From Chitinophagaceae bacterium (lineage in GTDB: Bacteria > Bacteroidota > Bacteroidia > Chitinophagales > Chitinophagaceae): a DNA stretch of 64,000 nt. The stretch lies in the NCBI GenBank assembly GCA_947372105.1, contig CANBSH010000001.1, positions 42,135-106,134 on the forward strand, written 5' to 3'. The notes beneath the pieces are model-generated. The model was not told where the DNA came from. It worked only from the letters and a program-made list of their open reading frames with translations, and did not search any database. This document shows, piece by piece, positions 8,652 through 17,737 of this stretch (positions are counted from its first letter, which is position 1; each line of letters begins with the position of its first letter). The translations under genes and the position numbers were made by a program.

Positions 8652-10004
8652 TTACTTTTTCTCTTCAAATAATTTTTCTTTTGCAACTACTTTTACCAAC
8701 ATGCCATCTTTTAAAGTTTTGCTTACTGTACTATAAGGTCCAGTGATCACCTTGTCACCTACTTTTAATCCAGCTACTTCAATATAATTTAAATCTTGGA
8801 TGTCTGTTTTCACTTTTACCATTTTTACTTTATTGTCTGGCTGCAATACATAAACCACTTCATTCAATTCATCTTTTGCTGCAGGTGCATCCCCATTTTT
8901 ATTGTCTTCTTTTTTAACAGCCATTTTAGTATCCTTGCCTTCGCCGTCTTTATCACGCGTCGTAACCGCATTTAAAGGAACAGTAATTACATTTACTTTT
9001 GACTTAGTTTGAATATCAGCACTCGCTGTCATACCAGGACGAAAAGGGAAAATACTATTCTCTTTTGTTAAGTCCTCATAGCTTGCAGGTAATAAGCGAA
9101 TGTGTACTTTATAGTTCGCTACTTCTGTACTTGCCCCTAAACCGCTAGCAGCTGAGGTTACAGGATTCGCAATTTTATATACAACTCCTTTAAATTTACG
9201 TTTATTATAAGCATCCACTTCTACTAAAGCAGTATCTCCAATCTTTACTTTAGTAATATCATTTTCACCCACATCTACTCTTACTTCAATACTCTTCATA
9301 TCAGCTACACGCATCATTTCGGTACCTGCCATTTGAGCTGTACCTACAACTCTCTCCCCTTTTTTTACATTCATTAAACTTACAATGCCATCCATAGGTG
9401 AAGTAATAGTCGTACGTGCTAAATCCTTTTCTGCACGAGCTAATTGTGCTTTCACACCTTGAATTTGAGCTTCCCCACTTTTAATAGATTCTTTAGCCGA
9501 ATTATAGCTTGATTCGGCAGAACGAAATGCTTGTTCTGTTTGCTCATATTCCGATCTAGAAACTATTTTATCGGCATATAATTTTTTATAGCGCTCATTA
9601 CTAGCTTTAGCATTTTCATACGCCGTCCTTAAACCACTTAAAGCAGCTTTTACATTTTCGTATTGCGCTTTTACTTGATTCACACTTGCTGTCACTTGAT
9701 CACGTTGTGAGGAATAGATGTCGGCATATATTTTAGCTAACACCTGACCTTTAGTAACTCTATCTCCTTCTTCTACAAAAAGATTAACGATTTCTCCAGA
9801 AATATCTGGACTCACTTTTACTTCAATTTCAGGATATACCTTACCACTCGCATTCACCGACTCGGTGATGGTTCTTAATTGTACAGCTTCTGAAGTGACT
9901 AATGTGCCTTCTTCTTTACCAATTACACCTGCTTTTTTCAAGCCTACCAAAAGCACAATTAAAAACACTAAACCACCTCCAATCCAGATTAACTTTTTGT
10001 TCAT
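8652..10004 (-). CDS. RND/MacA-type efflux periplasmic adaptor (HlyD family)
   Basis: The 450-residue protein has one N-terminal membrane anchor (about residues 5-25), then a lipoyl-like half (GEIVNLFVEEGDRVTKGQVLAKIYAD). A long alpha-helical hairpin rich in Ala, Gln and Lys (about residues 95-200) follows, then the second lipoyl half (TITSPMDGIVSLMNVKKGERV) and beta-barrel domains. Such adaptors join an inner-membrane transporter to a TolC-type channel. The TolC-like gene lies immediately upstream on the same strand (39-base gap), but no transporter (MacB or RND pump) is present in the window. A Lys/Asp-rich insertion near residues 358-380 is probably a flexible loop. Confidence 0.9.
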   Translation of the reverse strand: MNKKLIWIGGGLVFLIVLLVGLKKAGVIGKEEGTLVTSEAVQLRTITESVNASGKVYPEIEVKVSPDISGEIVNLFVEEGDRVTKGQVLAKIYADIYSSQRDQVTASVNQVKAQYENVKAALSGLRTAYENAKASNERYKKLYADKIVSRSEYEQTEQAFRSAESSYNSAKESIKSGEAQIQGVKAQLARAEKDLARTTITSPMDGIVSLMNVKKGERVVGTAQMAGTEMMRVADMKSIEVRVDVGENDITKVKIGDTALVEVDAYNKRKFKGVVYKIANPVTSAASGLGASTEVANYKVHIRLLPASYEDLTKENSIFPFRPGMTASADIQTKSKVNVITVPLNAVTTRDKDGEGKDTKMAVKKEDNKNGDAPAAKDELNEVVYVLQPDNKVKMVKVKTDIQDLNYIEVAGLKVGDKVITGPYSTVSKTLKDGMLVKVVAKEKLFEEKK

Positions 10005-10043
10005 TTTATTTATTTTTTGCTTCTGTAATTTTTTGCATTTAAA

Positions 10044-11504
10044 TTAAAGTGATAAAGACTCGCCTTTGTAAAATTCAAGGAGCTTAATTCTAAATACATA
10101 CTCATACTGAGCAGATTTAAAATTCACTTTAGCCTTTAAAAAATTATTTTGATTGTTCAATAATTCAATAGTACCTAACAAACCTAGCTCATACCTTTTC
10201 TTCGCAAATTCGAAAGCTTTTTCGGCTGAAGTCACTGCCTTCTTATTGGCATTTAATTTGTTTAATGCTACAATGGCATTGGTATAGGCAGAGTAAATAT
10301 CTTGCTTTAATTTACGATTGGTATTTTCTTGATTTAATTCAGCTGATTTGTAATTCAACTTTGCTTGTTGATAGGAAATACGAGCTTGTCCACCATTAAA
10401 AATAGGGATGGATAATTGAAAGCCAAAACTTTGACCAAAATTATTATTGACTTGTGTCCCCCAACCATTCCATACATTCCCAAAATTACGCGTCCCAGTG
10501 GTGGCGGCATAAGTGGGGCTTTGTACAAAATATTTGGTATTATTCATTGTTACAAAAGGACTCGCAGGTGTAATAGCACTTAATCCTGTTAGTTCATAGC
10601 CGTTAATATATTTGAACTGATTTGAAAAATTAGAAGTTAAACTATATCCAAAACTTAAAGAAGGATAAAAATTCGCTTTGGCAGCCAATGAACTTTTTTC
10701 AGCGGCTTTTACTCGAAATTCAGCTGCTTTTACATTAGGTAAATTTTGTTGCGCTATGGTAAAAACATAGTCAGGTTGCAAATCGGCAAAGCCTTGCAAT
10801 TTAATTTGATCCACAGGTTGTACAAGAACATCAAAATCGGTACCCGCATCTAAATTCAACAACGCTTTTAAACTTAATTTAGATTGTTCCACATTTGAAA
10901 TTGCCGTTATATAATTACTGCTGTCATTAGCAAGTTGGGTTTCTAATTCCAATAAATTAATTTCGGGAAGCAAACCAACTTCTACTCTTTTTTTAGTTGC
11001 ATTTAATTGCTCTAAAGTTTGTTGAATTTGAATTTTAGAAATTTCAGATTGCTCAATAGTAGACAATACTTGTAAATAAAAAGTAGCCACGTTCAATGAA
11101 ATATCATTAGACGCATTTTGCAAATCGGCCAAAGAAGCTTGCCAGTTATAATTAGTAGCGTCTGCGTTATTTTTTAACTTTCCTGCATTATATAATTGAA
11201 TACCCCCATTTAAACCAAAGTTATTGTATAAGAATTGCGTATTTGCAAAGCCATTTGTCGTTGGGTCAATAGATCTTCCTAGTCTTAATCCCATACCAGA
11301 AGACCCCGTTAAACTGGGTAATCTGCTGGAGCTAGCCAATTCGGCTTGTAGTTTAGCAAGACGCGTTTGAACATCGGCTTGCTTAATAGAAATATTATTT
11401 TTTATCGCATATTCCACGCATGTTTTTAAGTCCCACTTCGTGGCCTGTTGCGCTTGAACTTGAAAAGCAAAACCCACTAAAAATAAAGAAAGTATGTATT
11501 TCAT
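10044..11504 (-). CDS. TolC-family outer-membrane efflux protein
   Basis: The 486-residue protein has a signal peptide (MKYILSLFLVGFAFQVQAQQ) followed by WDLKTCVEYAIKNNISIKQA, the typical start of TolC proteins. Two long coiled-coil repeats are visible, with internal Ala/Asn/Gln-rich helices at about residues 130-220 and 365-470. It forms a trimeric channel across the outer membrane. It precedes the HlyD-family adaptor, and the two probably form one export operon read on the minus strand. Confidence 0.92.
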   Translation of the reverse strand: MKYILSLFLVGFAFQVQAQQATKWDLKTCVEYAIKNNISIKQADVQTRLAKLQAELASSSRLPSLTGSSGMGLRLGRSIDPTTNGFANTQFLYNNFGLNGGIQLYNAGKLKNNADATNYNWQASLADLQNASNDISLNVATFYLQVLSTIEQSEISKIQIQQTLEQLNATKKRVEVGLLPEINLLELETQLANDSSNYITAISNVEQSKLSLKALLNLDAGTDFDVLVQPVDQIKLQGFADLQPDYVFTIAQQNLPNVKAAEFRVKAAEKSSLAAKANFYPSLSFGYSLTSNFSNQFKYINGYELTGLSAITPASPFVTMNNTKYFVQSPTYAATTGTRNFGNVWNGWGTQVNNNFGQSFGFQLSIPIFNGGQARISYQQAKLNYKSAELNQENTNRKLKQDIYSAYTNAIVALNKLNANKKAVTSAEKAFEFAKKRYELGLLGTIELLNNQNNFLKAKVNFKSAQYEYVFRIKLLEFYKGESLSL

Positions 11505-11629
11505 CTAGTATATATATAAATTAAATAGCTTTTGACCCTACAAAAGTAAACTAATATTAAATAGGTCTCTAAATATTAGACAGGCGGAAGGGGGGTCTGC
11601 TGAACAGCGATTAGTATAGATGAAAGGTG

Positions 11630-12955
11630 TTAAACAGCCTTTTTATAATAAAATAACCTGTAAATCACTAAAACAACGGCTACTAAACATATAGCAGTTA
11701 GGGCAGAATAAGGTTTATCAATCACCACTGCCAATGCCACTAACGCATAGGATAATACAAAAATAACGCAGAAAATAGGGGTCCATTTTTTTAAAGCCCC
11801 AGTGACTGACTCATTTCCTTGATTTTTTTGTCTCAAAATAAGTAAAGTAGCCGCCGAAGTGCTCATCCCCATGCAATCTAGAAATATGCTAAAGCTTAAT
11901 ACATCATCTACCCCTTTACCAAAAAAGGTCACCAAAATAGTAGTGATGGCAAATAAAGTTAATCCAGGAACTAAGGCTTCTGTTGTAGGATGTTTTTGTT
12001 GAAAAATTTTAGGCAAGACTTTGTCCTCACTCATCGCAAACATAACGCGAGGATTACTCATTAAAATGACATTCACGTAAGCCAACACACTTAATACCAT
12101 AGCAAAATCAAAAACCTTAGCGCCTAATTTACCAAACCAAGCTTCAAAAAGAAGTGACCCAATGGCATTTGCATTTTTCATGGATTCAAACCCAATCACT
12201 TTAATATAAGTATAATTAATAGTGAGATATAAAAACAAAACAACTAATATGCCCACTACAATACCACGCTGCATGGTTTTCGCGGATTTTACTTCAGATC
12301 CAAAATTGATGGTTTGTTGATAGCCTCCGTATGTAAAAAACACAGACACTAAACTAACTAATAAAAGTAAGGCTCCATTAGTTCCATCATACACGTAAAT
12401 TTTTCCTTCATTCACTCCGTGTGGCGGAACTGTCACCCCTTTGAATAAAGAAGAAATTAATAAAACAATTAAACTAATTTTCACCACTGTCAAAATGTTT
12501 TGTGTGCGGCTACTCGTTTTTAATCCCAATAAATTCACCACATAAAATAATGCCACCGATAAAGAAGCTACTCCAATATTAAATAATGTACCAGAAGGTT
12601 GTCCAAATAATAAATCACTTACATAGTCGGCTCCAATTAAAGCTACTACGGCTAAAGAAGCTGCATTGCTAATTAATATTAAAACATTTATGGTAAACCC
12701 TACCCCTGGATGATAACAATGCGCAAACACTTTATAATACCCTCCCATTACGGGTAAACGTTGTCCAATTTCAGCATAAGTTAATGCTCCAAACAAAGCA
12801 ATCACCCCTCCTATTAACCAAGCCGTGAAAAAAATACCAGGTGTTCCTGACTTTGCAGCAATCGTAGCAGGGGTTTTAAAAATACCCATCCCTATAACTA
12901 AACTCACCACAATCATGGTTAAACTAAAAAAATTAATGCTTTGTTTTGATTTCAT
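11630..12955 (-). CDS. APC-superfamily amino-acid permease
   Basis: The 441-residue protein is highly hydrophobic with about 12 predicted membrane helices. The first contains the APC signature region VIGMGIFKTPATIAAKSG, where the unwound glycine-rich segment binds the amine of the substrate. GGVIALFGALTYAEIGQRLP and a GYQQTINFGSEVKSAKTMQRG loop follow. It resembles amino-acid/polyamine permeases and LAT-type exchangers. The substrate cannot be told from sequence. It is a single-gene unit divergent from the B12 riboswitch region. Confidence 0.85.
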   Translation of the reverse strand: MKSKQSINFFSLTMIVVSLVIGMGIFKTPATIAAKSGTPGIFFTAWLIGGVIALFGALTYAEIGQRLPVMGGYYKVFAHCYHPGVGFTINVLILISNAASLAVVALIGADYVSDLLFGQPSGTLFNIGVASLSVALFYVVNLLGLKTSSRTQNILTVVKISLIVLLISSLFKGVTVPPHGVNEGKIYVYDGTNGALLLLVSLVSVFFTYGGYQQTINFGSEVKSAKTMQRGIVVGILVVLFLYLTINYTYIKVIGFESMKNANAIGSLLFEAWFGKLGAKVFDFAMVLSVLAYVNVILMSNPRVMFAMSEDKVLPKIFQQKHPTTEALVPGLTLFAITTILVTFFGKGVDDVLSFSIFLDCMGMSTSAATLLILRQKNQGNESVTGALKKWTPIFCVIFVLSYALVALAVVIDKPYSALTAICLVAVVLVIYRLFYYKKAV

Positions 12956-13012
12956 GCTTACGTTTTTAAGTATGCAAATAATTTAAATTTAATATAAAAC
13001 TACTTAGTCTAA

Positions 13013-13024
13013 TTGCTTAAGCAA
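13013..13024. promoter_or_regulatory. 12-base perfect palindrome TTGCTTAAGCAA
   Basis: TTGCTTAAGCAA is a perfect self-complementary sequence in the long gap between the permease and the riboswitch. It lies 58 bases upstream of the permease start. It could be an operator for either divergent unit; no other copy was noticed and no binding protein can be named. Confidence 0.3.
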
Positions 13025-13118
13025 CTACCCTATTTTAATAAGCTTAAATATAACAAAAAGCGGTTAAGTTTTCAACAATGGGTTAATAATTAATGCATTC
13101 GGCAAAATTATTTACACT

Positions 13119-13126
13119 TATGTTTG
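13119..13126 (+). promoter_or_regulatory. -7 box of the riboswitch / btuB promoter
   Basis: TATGTTTG matches the Bacteroidota -7 consensus TAnnTTTG exactly. It lies 9 bases before the first paired base of the cobalamin aptamer, so transcription would begin at or just before the aptamer. A good -33 TTTG is not present at the usual distance. Confidence 0.6.
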
Positions 13127-13134
13127 TCTTGGAA

Positions 13135-13290
13135 TTAGGTTCATGCAAATGATTAAAAGGGAACCCCGTTTAAATCGGGGGCTATTCCCGTAGCTGTGAG
13201 TTCATTGCCAAAAGCAATCAATGCAATATATCCACTGAAGCAATTTGGGAAGGATGCATTCAAAAAGAACAAGCCAGAAGACCTGCCTAA
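13135..13290 (+). ncRNA. cobalamin (B12) riboswitch aptamer
   Basis: The conserved parts of the B12 aptamer appear in order. The closing stem TTAGG (13135-13139) pairs with CCTAA (13286-13290). Then come a GCAAATGATTAAAAGGGAA block, a hairpin of CCCCG with CGGGG, the TTCCCGTAGCTGTGAG block, CCACTG, GGGAAGG, and the B12 box AGCCAGAAGACCTGCC at 13272-13287. Such RNAs bind adenosylcobalamin or related cobamides and switch off B12 uptake or synthesis genes. It precedes a BtuB-like receptor. The 170 bases between aptamer and start codon hold the expression platform. Confidence 0.95.
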
Positions 13291-13431
13291 TTAATAAATC
13301 AACAGCTTTCGGGTAAAAAGCAAGGATTGTAAAAAAAAGATTTGCGTTTGTATAACATTGGATCACTTAAAAAGGGATCTTATGCTTTGTAACATGCACA
13401 TCAATTAATTATGGTTCTCTTTCTCCAGGAA

Positions 13432-13466
13432 GCTCATTGTTAACAATAAAAAACAAAACAATGAGC
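13432..13466 (+). promoter_or_regulatory. hairpin that encloses the btuB start codon
   Basis: GCTCATTGT (13432-13440) and ACAATGAGC (13458-13466) form a perfect 9-base inverted repeat with a 17-base A-rich loop. The ATG at 13461 lies inside the 3' arm. In RNA this stem would hide the start codon, as expected for a translational off-state below a B12 riboswitch in a group that makes little use of Shine-Dalgarno pairing. No alternative pairing partner in the aptamer was identified by eye. Confidence 0.6.
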
Positions 13467-15404
13467 CAAAAATTATTTACGCTCTGGGTGTGCATCATGG
13501 CCGCCTTCCCTTCTGTCTTGGGGCAAAAAAAAGACCTTTCTCTGAATGACAGCTCTCAGTCAAACAATCGAACTTTAGAAGACGTTGTAATTACTGCCAA
13601 CAAAATTGCACAAAAACAAAACAGTACCGGCAAAGTCATCACTGTAATTAATCAAGAACAGCTTATCGCAAATGCAGGAAGAACCGTTGCTCAAATACTC
13701 AATGAGCAAGTAGGATTATCACTTCCCGGAAGTTTAAGTAATGCAGGTACAGTTCCTAGTATTTACATGCGAGGTGCTTCTAGTGGACGTACTTTGATTT
13801 TGATAGATGGAAATCCTGTGGGAGATCCTTCCATGATTAGTAATGAGTTTGATTTAAACTTAGTGCCCTTAGATCAAATTGAAAGAATTGAAATTTTAAA
13901 AGGATCGCAAAGTACTTTGTATGGATCAGACGCCATTGGTGGAGTGATTAATATTATCACCAAAAAATCTAGCGCCACTCATTGGATCGGCGGTGCCAGC
14001 AAAGGCAGTTATGGTACTCAAAAATGGAATATTCAACATCATAACAATTGGGGTAAACTTAATTTGAATGCAGGTATTGAGCAACAAACTGCCACTGGAT
14101 TTTCTTCTGCCACCGACATCAAAAACACGGGTAAATTTGATCCAGATGGATATGAAAATAAAAGTTGGTTTGTAAAATTACAATATGATATTAAGCCTTC
14201 CCTGCAAGCTACCCTATTTACACGCAAAACGGCCTATACTGCTGCCATTGACTATGGCGCTTTTATGGATGATAAAGACGATCATTTTAAAAATGCGACT
14301 CAACTTACTGGAACTGAAATAAAATATCAAAAAAATAAAACTAAAGTTCAATTTCAATATCAAATGAGTACACAAGATCGAAGTTATAAAAATGATAGCG
14401 TCGATAAAACGTATACGATTTATGAAGACAATCAATACGCAGGGAAATCTCATTTTGCCGACTTGTTAGTGGCACAACAAATTCACCCTAATATCCAATG
14501 GATTGTAGGGTCCGACTTTAGATATGGATCCTATCATCAAACTTATATTTCATTGAGCCAATGGGGGCCTTATAATGATCAATTCAAAGACACTTTCCAA
14601 TTTCAAAATGCATTGTACAGTTCCCTATTACTGAATGACTCCAAAAACAAATGGTTACTTGAAATAGGCGGCAGATTTAATAAACAATCCAGATACGGAA
14701 ACAATCAAACCTTCACCGTGAGTCCTTCCTATAAAATAAATAGTGAATGGAGAATCTTAGCCAATATATCTTCTGGATTTAAAGCGCCTTCTTTATATCA
14801 ATTAAGCTATAATGAAAAATTATTGCCTGAGAAATCGGTAAACGCTGACATGGGTATCGAATATAAATCCAATACATTATATACCAGACTTGTCGCTTAT
14901 CAACGAACTATTGATAATGGAATTGATTATAATTATATTGACTATAATTTTTTCAACTTTATCCAACAAAAAGTAAATGGATTAGAATTAGAAGTAAAAT
15001 GGAATCCCAATGAGCACCATCAAATTTCAGGCAACCTGAGTTGGATGGATGGAAAGGAAACCAACCAAAATAGAGTCACGACCACCGATACCATCACCTA
15101 CCCTTATTTATTAAAACGCCCCAAAAACACCTTGGGTTTACAATGGCGTTTTGAACCCAACCAAAAATGGTCTTTCCAATTACATGCGCAATATGTAGGT
15201 GCTAGATATGATGTAGGTGGTTATGCAACAGATGATGTAAAATTACAGGACTACACTTTATTCAATGCGCATGTGCAATATAAGATGAGTAAACATGTGT
15301 TGTTGTTTAGTGATATTCAAAATGCAACGAATACTACATTCAATGAAATTAATGGGTACAATAGCATCGGACGCATGTGGATGTTGGGTATACAAATACA
15401 TTAA
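13461..15404 (+). CDS. btuB: BtuB-like TonB-dependent receptor under B12 riboswitch control
   Basis: Starting at the ATG at 13461 the protein has 647 residues and a signal peptide ending near SVLGQ. A TonB-box-like LEDVVITANKI, a plug domain (GRTVAQILNEQVGLSLPG, YMRGASSGRTLILIDGNPV, IEILKGSQSTLYGSDAIGG) and a beta-barrel ending in an aromatic-containing strand follow. An in-frame TTG lies 24 bases upstream, but the ATG sits in the hairpin arm below the riboswitch and directly precedes the signal peptide. The riboswitch is the main evidence for cobalamin as substrate. The receptor would import B12 across the outer membrane with TonB energy. Confidence 0.88.
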   Translation: MSQKLFTLWVCIMAAFPSVLGQKKDLSLNDSSQSNNRTLEDVVITANKIAQKQNSTGKVITVINQEQLIANAGRTVAQILNEQVGLSLPGSLSNAGTVPSIYMRGASSGRTLILIDGNPVGDPSMISNEFDLNLVPLDQIERIEILKGSQSTLYGSDAIGGVINIITKKSSATHWIGGASKGSYGTQKWNIQHHNNWGKLNLNAGIEQQTATGFSSATDIKNTGKFDPDGYENKSWFVKLQYDIKPSLQATLFTRKTAYTAAIDYGAFMDDKDDHFKNATQLTGTEIKYQKNKTKVQFQYQMSTQDRSYKNDSVDKTYTIYEDNQYAGKSHFADLLVAQQIHPNIQWIVGSDFRYGSYHQTYISLSQWGPYNDQFKDTFQFQNALYSSLLLNDSKNKWLLEIGGRFNKQSRYGNNQTFTVSPSYKINSEWRILANISSGFKAPSLYQLSYNEKLLPEKSVNADMGIEYKSNTLYTRLVAYQRTIDNGIDYNYIDYNFFNFIQQKVNGLELEVKWNPNEHHQISGNLSWMDGKETNQNRVTTTDTITYPYLLKRPKNTLGLQWRFEPNQKWSFQLHAQYVGARYDVGGYATDDVKLQDYTLFNAHVQYKMSKHVLLFSDIQNATNTTFNEINGYNSIGRMWMLGIQIH

Positions 15405-15417
15405 ATGAGCATTTTTC

Positions 15418-15449
15418 AAAAAGCTTTGTATCTTCATACAAAGCTTTTT
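15418..15449 (+). terminator. intrinsic terminator between btuB and marC
   Basis: A perfect 14-base stem (15418-15431 with 15436-15449) closes on a CTTC tetraloop and ends in a T-run. It begins 14 bases after the btuB-like stop codon. The next start codon (15452) follows at once, so marC transcription must begin within or past this element or read through it. Confidence 0.9.
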
Positions 15450-15451
15450 TT

Positions 15452-16030
15452 ATGGAAATACATTTTGACCAACTGTTAACCATTATATTCACCTTATTTG
15501 CAGTGATTGATATTGTGGGATCTATTCCTTTGCTTATTTCCATGAAAGAAAAAGTGGGTGAAATTAAATCATTCAAAGTGACCCTCATTTCAGGAGGATT
15601 AATGATATTATTTTTATTTCTTGGCAAACCTTTTTTACAAATATTAGGATTGGATGTAAAATCTTTTGCTGTGGGAGGTTCTATTGTGATATTTTTATTA
15701 GGGTTGGAGATGGTATTAGGACATGAAATATTTAAAGGCGATAAAAATGCGCATAGTGGAGCCGTGGTACCAATTGCTTTTCCCATTATCGCAGGAAGTG
15801 GGACACTAACAACCATCATGTCTTTGAAAGCCAACTTTGAAGAAGCTTATATTGCGGCAGGTATTATCATCAATTTAATTGTAGTCTATATCGTACTTAA
15901 ATCACTTAATTATATTGAAAGATTATTAGGCCCCGGTGGCTTACTAGCCGTACGTAAGTTTTTTGGAGTCATCTTGCTAGCTATTGCCGTTAAAATTTTC
16001 TCTAGCAATATTGGTGCTATTAAAAGATAG
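15452..16030 (+). CDS. MarC-family integral membrane protein
   Basis: Translation from the ATG at 15452 gives a 192-residue protein with six predicted membrane helices. It has the MarC-family N-terminus TLFAVIDIVGSIPLLISM and the PIAFPIIAGSGTLTTIMSL block. An upstream in-frame ATG (15377) lies inside the btuB coding region and would place the terminator hairpin in the coding sequence, so it is rejected. The MarC (UPF0056) family was once linked to multiple antibiotic resistance, but its function is unproven. The 3' end overlaps the convergent sulfatase gene by 11 bases. Confidence 0.88.
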   Translation: MEIHFDQLLTIIFTLFAVIDIVGSIPLLISMKEKVGEIKSFKVTLISGGLMILFLFLGKPFLQILGLDVKSFAVGGSIVIFLLGLEMVLGHEIFKGDKNAHSGAVVPIAFPIIAGSGTLTTIMSLKANFEEAYIAAGIIINLIVVYIVLKSLNYIERLLGPGGLLAVRKFFGVILLAIAVKIFSSNIGAIKR

Positions 16031-17567
16031 ACTCTTTCTTTAAAATTTCAAGTGCTTCTTGATCCTTATATTCATTGATAAGAATTCTCAATTGATTTTT
16101 CAATTGATTGATGAGTTTTATTTTAGAGACGTCATGAATGACATTATTCATTTCATGAGGATCTTTACTTAAATCATATAATTCCCATTGATTATTGGGT
16201 CCATAAAATCTTATTAATTTATAACGCTGTGTTCTGATGCCAAAGTGAGGAGCTACTTTATGAGGTTCAGGATACTCATAATAATGATAATAAATCGCAT
16301 CCCTCCACTTCAAAGTAGCTTTTGGATTTTTAAGTATTGGAAAAAAACTTTTTCCTTGTATTTCTTTGGGAATTTTTAATCCTGCCATATCTAACAGAGT
16401 AGGCGCAAAATCTACATTGAGTACCATATTTTGAATCTGCGTGCCTGGTTTAATTTTTGTTGGATATTTTATGACAAAAGGAGTTCTCAAACTTTCTTCA
16501 TACATAAATCTTTTATCAAACCAGCCATGTTCTCCTAAATAAAATCCTTGATCAGAAGCATAAATCACAATAGTATTTTTATCGAGCCCTGTGCTATCTA
16601 GATAATGTAATATTCGTCCAATATTCCTGTCCAATGATTTTGCAGTTGCCAAATAATCTTTTAAATAACGCTGATATTTCCATTCTATAACCGCTTTTGA
16701 ATCGTTTTTAATTTGCTCATATTGCTTTTGAATCGAATTATAATAATTAGAGTAAGCCTCCTTTTCATTGGAGTTCAATCTGCCAAACATACCTGGCTTT
16801 TTATAGTTGACATTCATTTTTAAATCATCGCCAAGTAGCATTGTTTTATCAATAGTCATATCTTGTTCAGAAGCGGCCACTCTATCTTTATAAGTGTCAT
16901 AAAAATTTTCCGGCATACTAAAATTTTGATCATCATATGCTCCTAAATCTTCTATAGCAGGCATCCAGTTACGATGTGTTGCTTTTTCTCCAATGACTAA
17001 AAAAAAGGGTCTTGTGCTATCTCTTTGATGCAACCAATCAAAAGAAAAATCACTTATTAAATTGGTGACATAGCCTTTATATCGAGTGGTATCATGAGAC
17101 ATATTAATAAAATCCGGTTGATAATAGTTCCCTTGATCTGGTAAAATTTTCCAATAATCAAAACCTTGAGGATAAGATTGCAAATGCCATTTGCCCACCC
17201 AAGCCGTTTGATAATTTGCGTTTTGTAATAATTTTTGAACTTGTTGCTGTGTGCCGTCAAATAATCGTTTAGGACTATTATCCTTTAACCCATTTAAATG
17301 ACTGTATTTCCCTGTTAGAAGTACCGCTCTACTGGGTGCACAAATCGAATTCGTTACAAAAACATTTTTTAAAATAGCTCCCTCATTAGCAATACGATCA
17401 ATATTAGGGGTTTTCATTAATTTGCTTCCATACGCCCCTATAGCTTGTTGGGTATGATCATCAGAAAATATAAATACAATATTTGGCTTGCTATTGGTCT
17501 GAGAATACAAATATGCAGACGAATAGAGCAATAACAGCATAGAGATATAAATAATTTTTCGAATCAT
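16020..17567 (-). CDS. exported sulfatase (S1 family)
   Basis: From the ATG at 17567 the 515-residue protein has a signal peptide (MIRKIIYISMLLLLYSSAYLY). The alkaline-phosphatase-fold sulfatase domain starts KPNIVFIFSDDHTQQAIGAYG. The motif CAPSR (Cys76 to Arg80) is the formylglycine signature C-x-P-S-R, so the enzyme needs a maturase. GKWHLQ and IYASDQGFYLGEHGWFDKR contribute further active-site residues, and a DUF4976-type C-terminal part follows. It would remove sulfate from sulfated glycans or similar substrates in the periplasm; the substrate is not predictable. The extension to 17618 lacks a signal-like start and is less likely. Confidence 0.9.
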   Translation of the reverse strand: MIRKIIYISMLLLLYSSAYLYSQTNSKPNIVFIFSDDHTQQAIGAYGSKLMKTPNIDRIANEGAILKNVFVTNSICAPSRAVLLTGKYSHLNGLKDNSPKRLFDGTQQQVQKLLQNANYQTAWVGKWHLQSYPQGFDYWKILPDQGNYYQPDFINMSHDTTRYKGYVTNLISDFSFDWLHQRDSTRPFFLVIGEKATHRNWMPAIEDLGAYDDQNFSMPENFYDTYKDRVAASEQDMTIDKTMLLGDDLKMNVNYKKPGMFGRLNSNEKEAYSNYYNSIQKQYEQIKNDSKAVIEWKYQRYLKDYLATAKSLDRNIGRILHYLDSTGLDKNTIVIYASDQGFYLGEHGWFDKRFMYEESLRTPFVIKYPTKIKPGTQIQNMVLNVDFAPTLLDMAGLKIPKEIQGKSFFPILKNPKATLKWRDAIYYHYYEYPEPHKVAPHFGIRTQRYKLIRFYGPNNQWELYDLSKDPHEMNNVIHDVSKIKLINQLKNQLRILINEYKDQEALEILKKESIF

Positions 17568-17737
17568 AGGTTCTATTTTAAATGATTGATTTAAATAAGG
17601 GACCCTATTATCTAGCATCGGAACTAACCGCCCTTTTTAATACAATAAATTTAATACGAAATATTTAAATCGTGTATTAAAAAAGAAAAGGGATTCGAAT
17701 TATTATATAATAACAATTAAATGATAATTTTGCGGGG

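Noticed and set aside
11586-11600. A 15-base match (GAAGGGGGGTCTGCT) between the gap beside the permease gene and the start of rfbC at about 32337
   Set aside because: Only one short match with no extended similarity on either side; treated as chance.
13291-13430. A Rho-independent terminator in the riboswitch platform
   Set aside because: No GC-rich stem with a T-run was found; the GGATC-N10-GGATC pattern near 13360 is a direct, not inverted, repeat.
13437-13460. TTG start for the btuB-like gene
   Set aside because: The ATG at 13461 is in the regulatory hairpin and starts a proper signal peptide; the extra eight residues are not needed.
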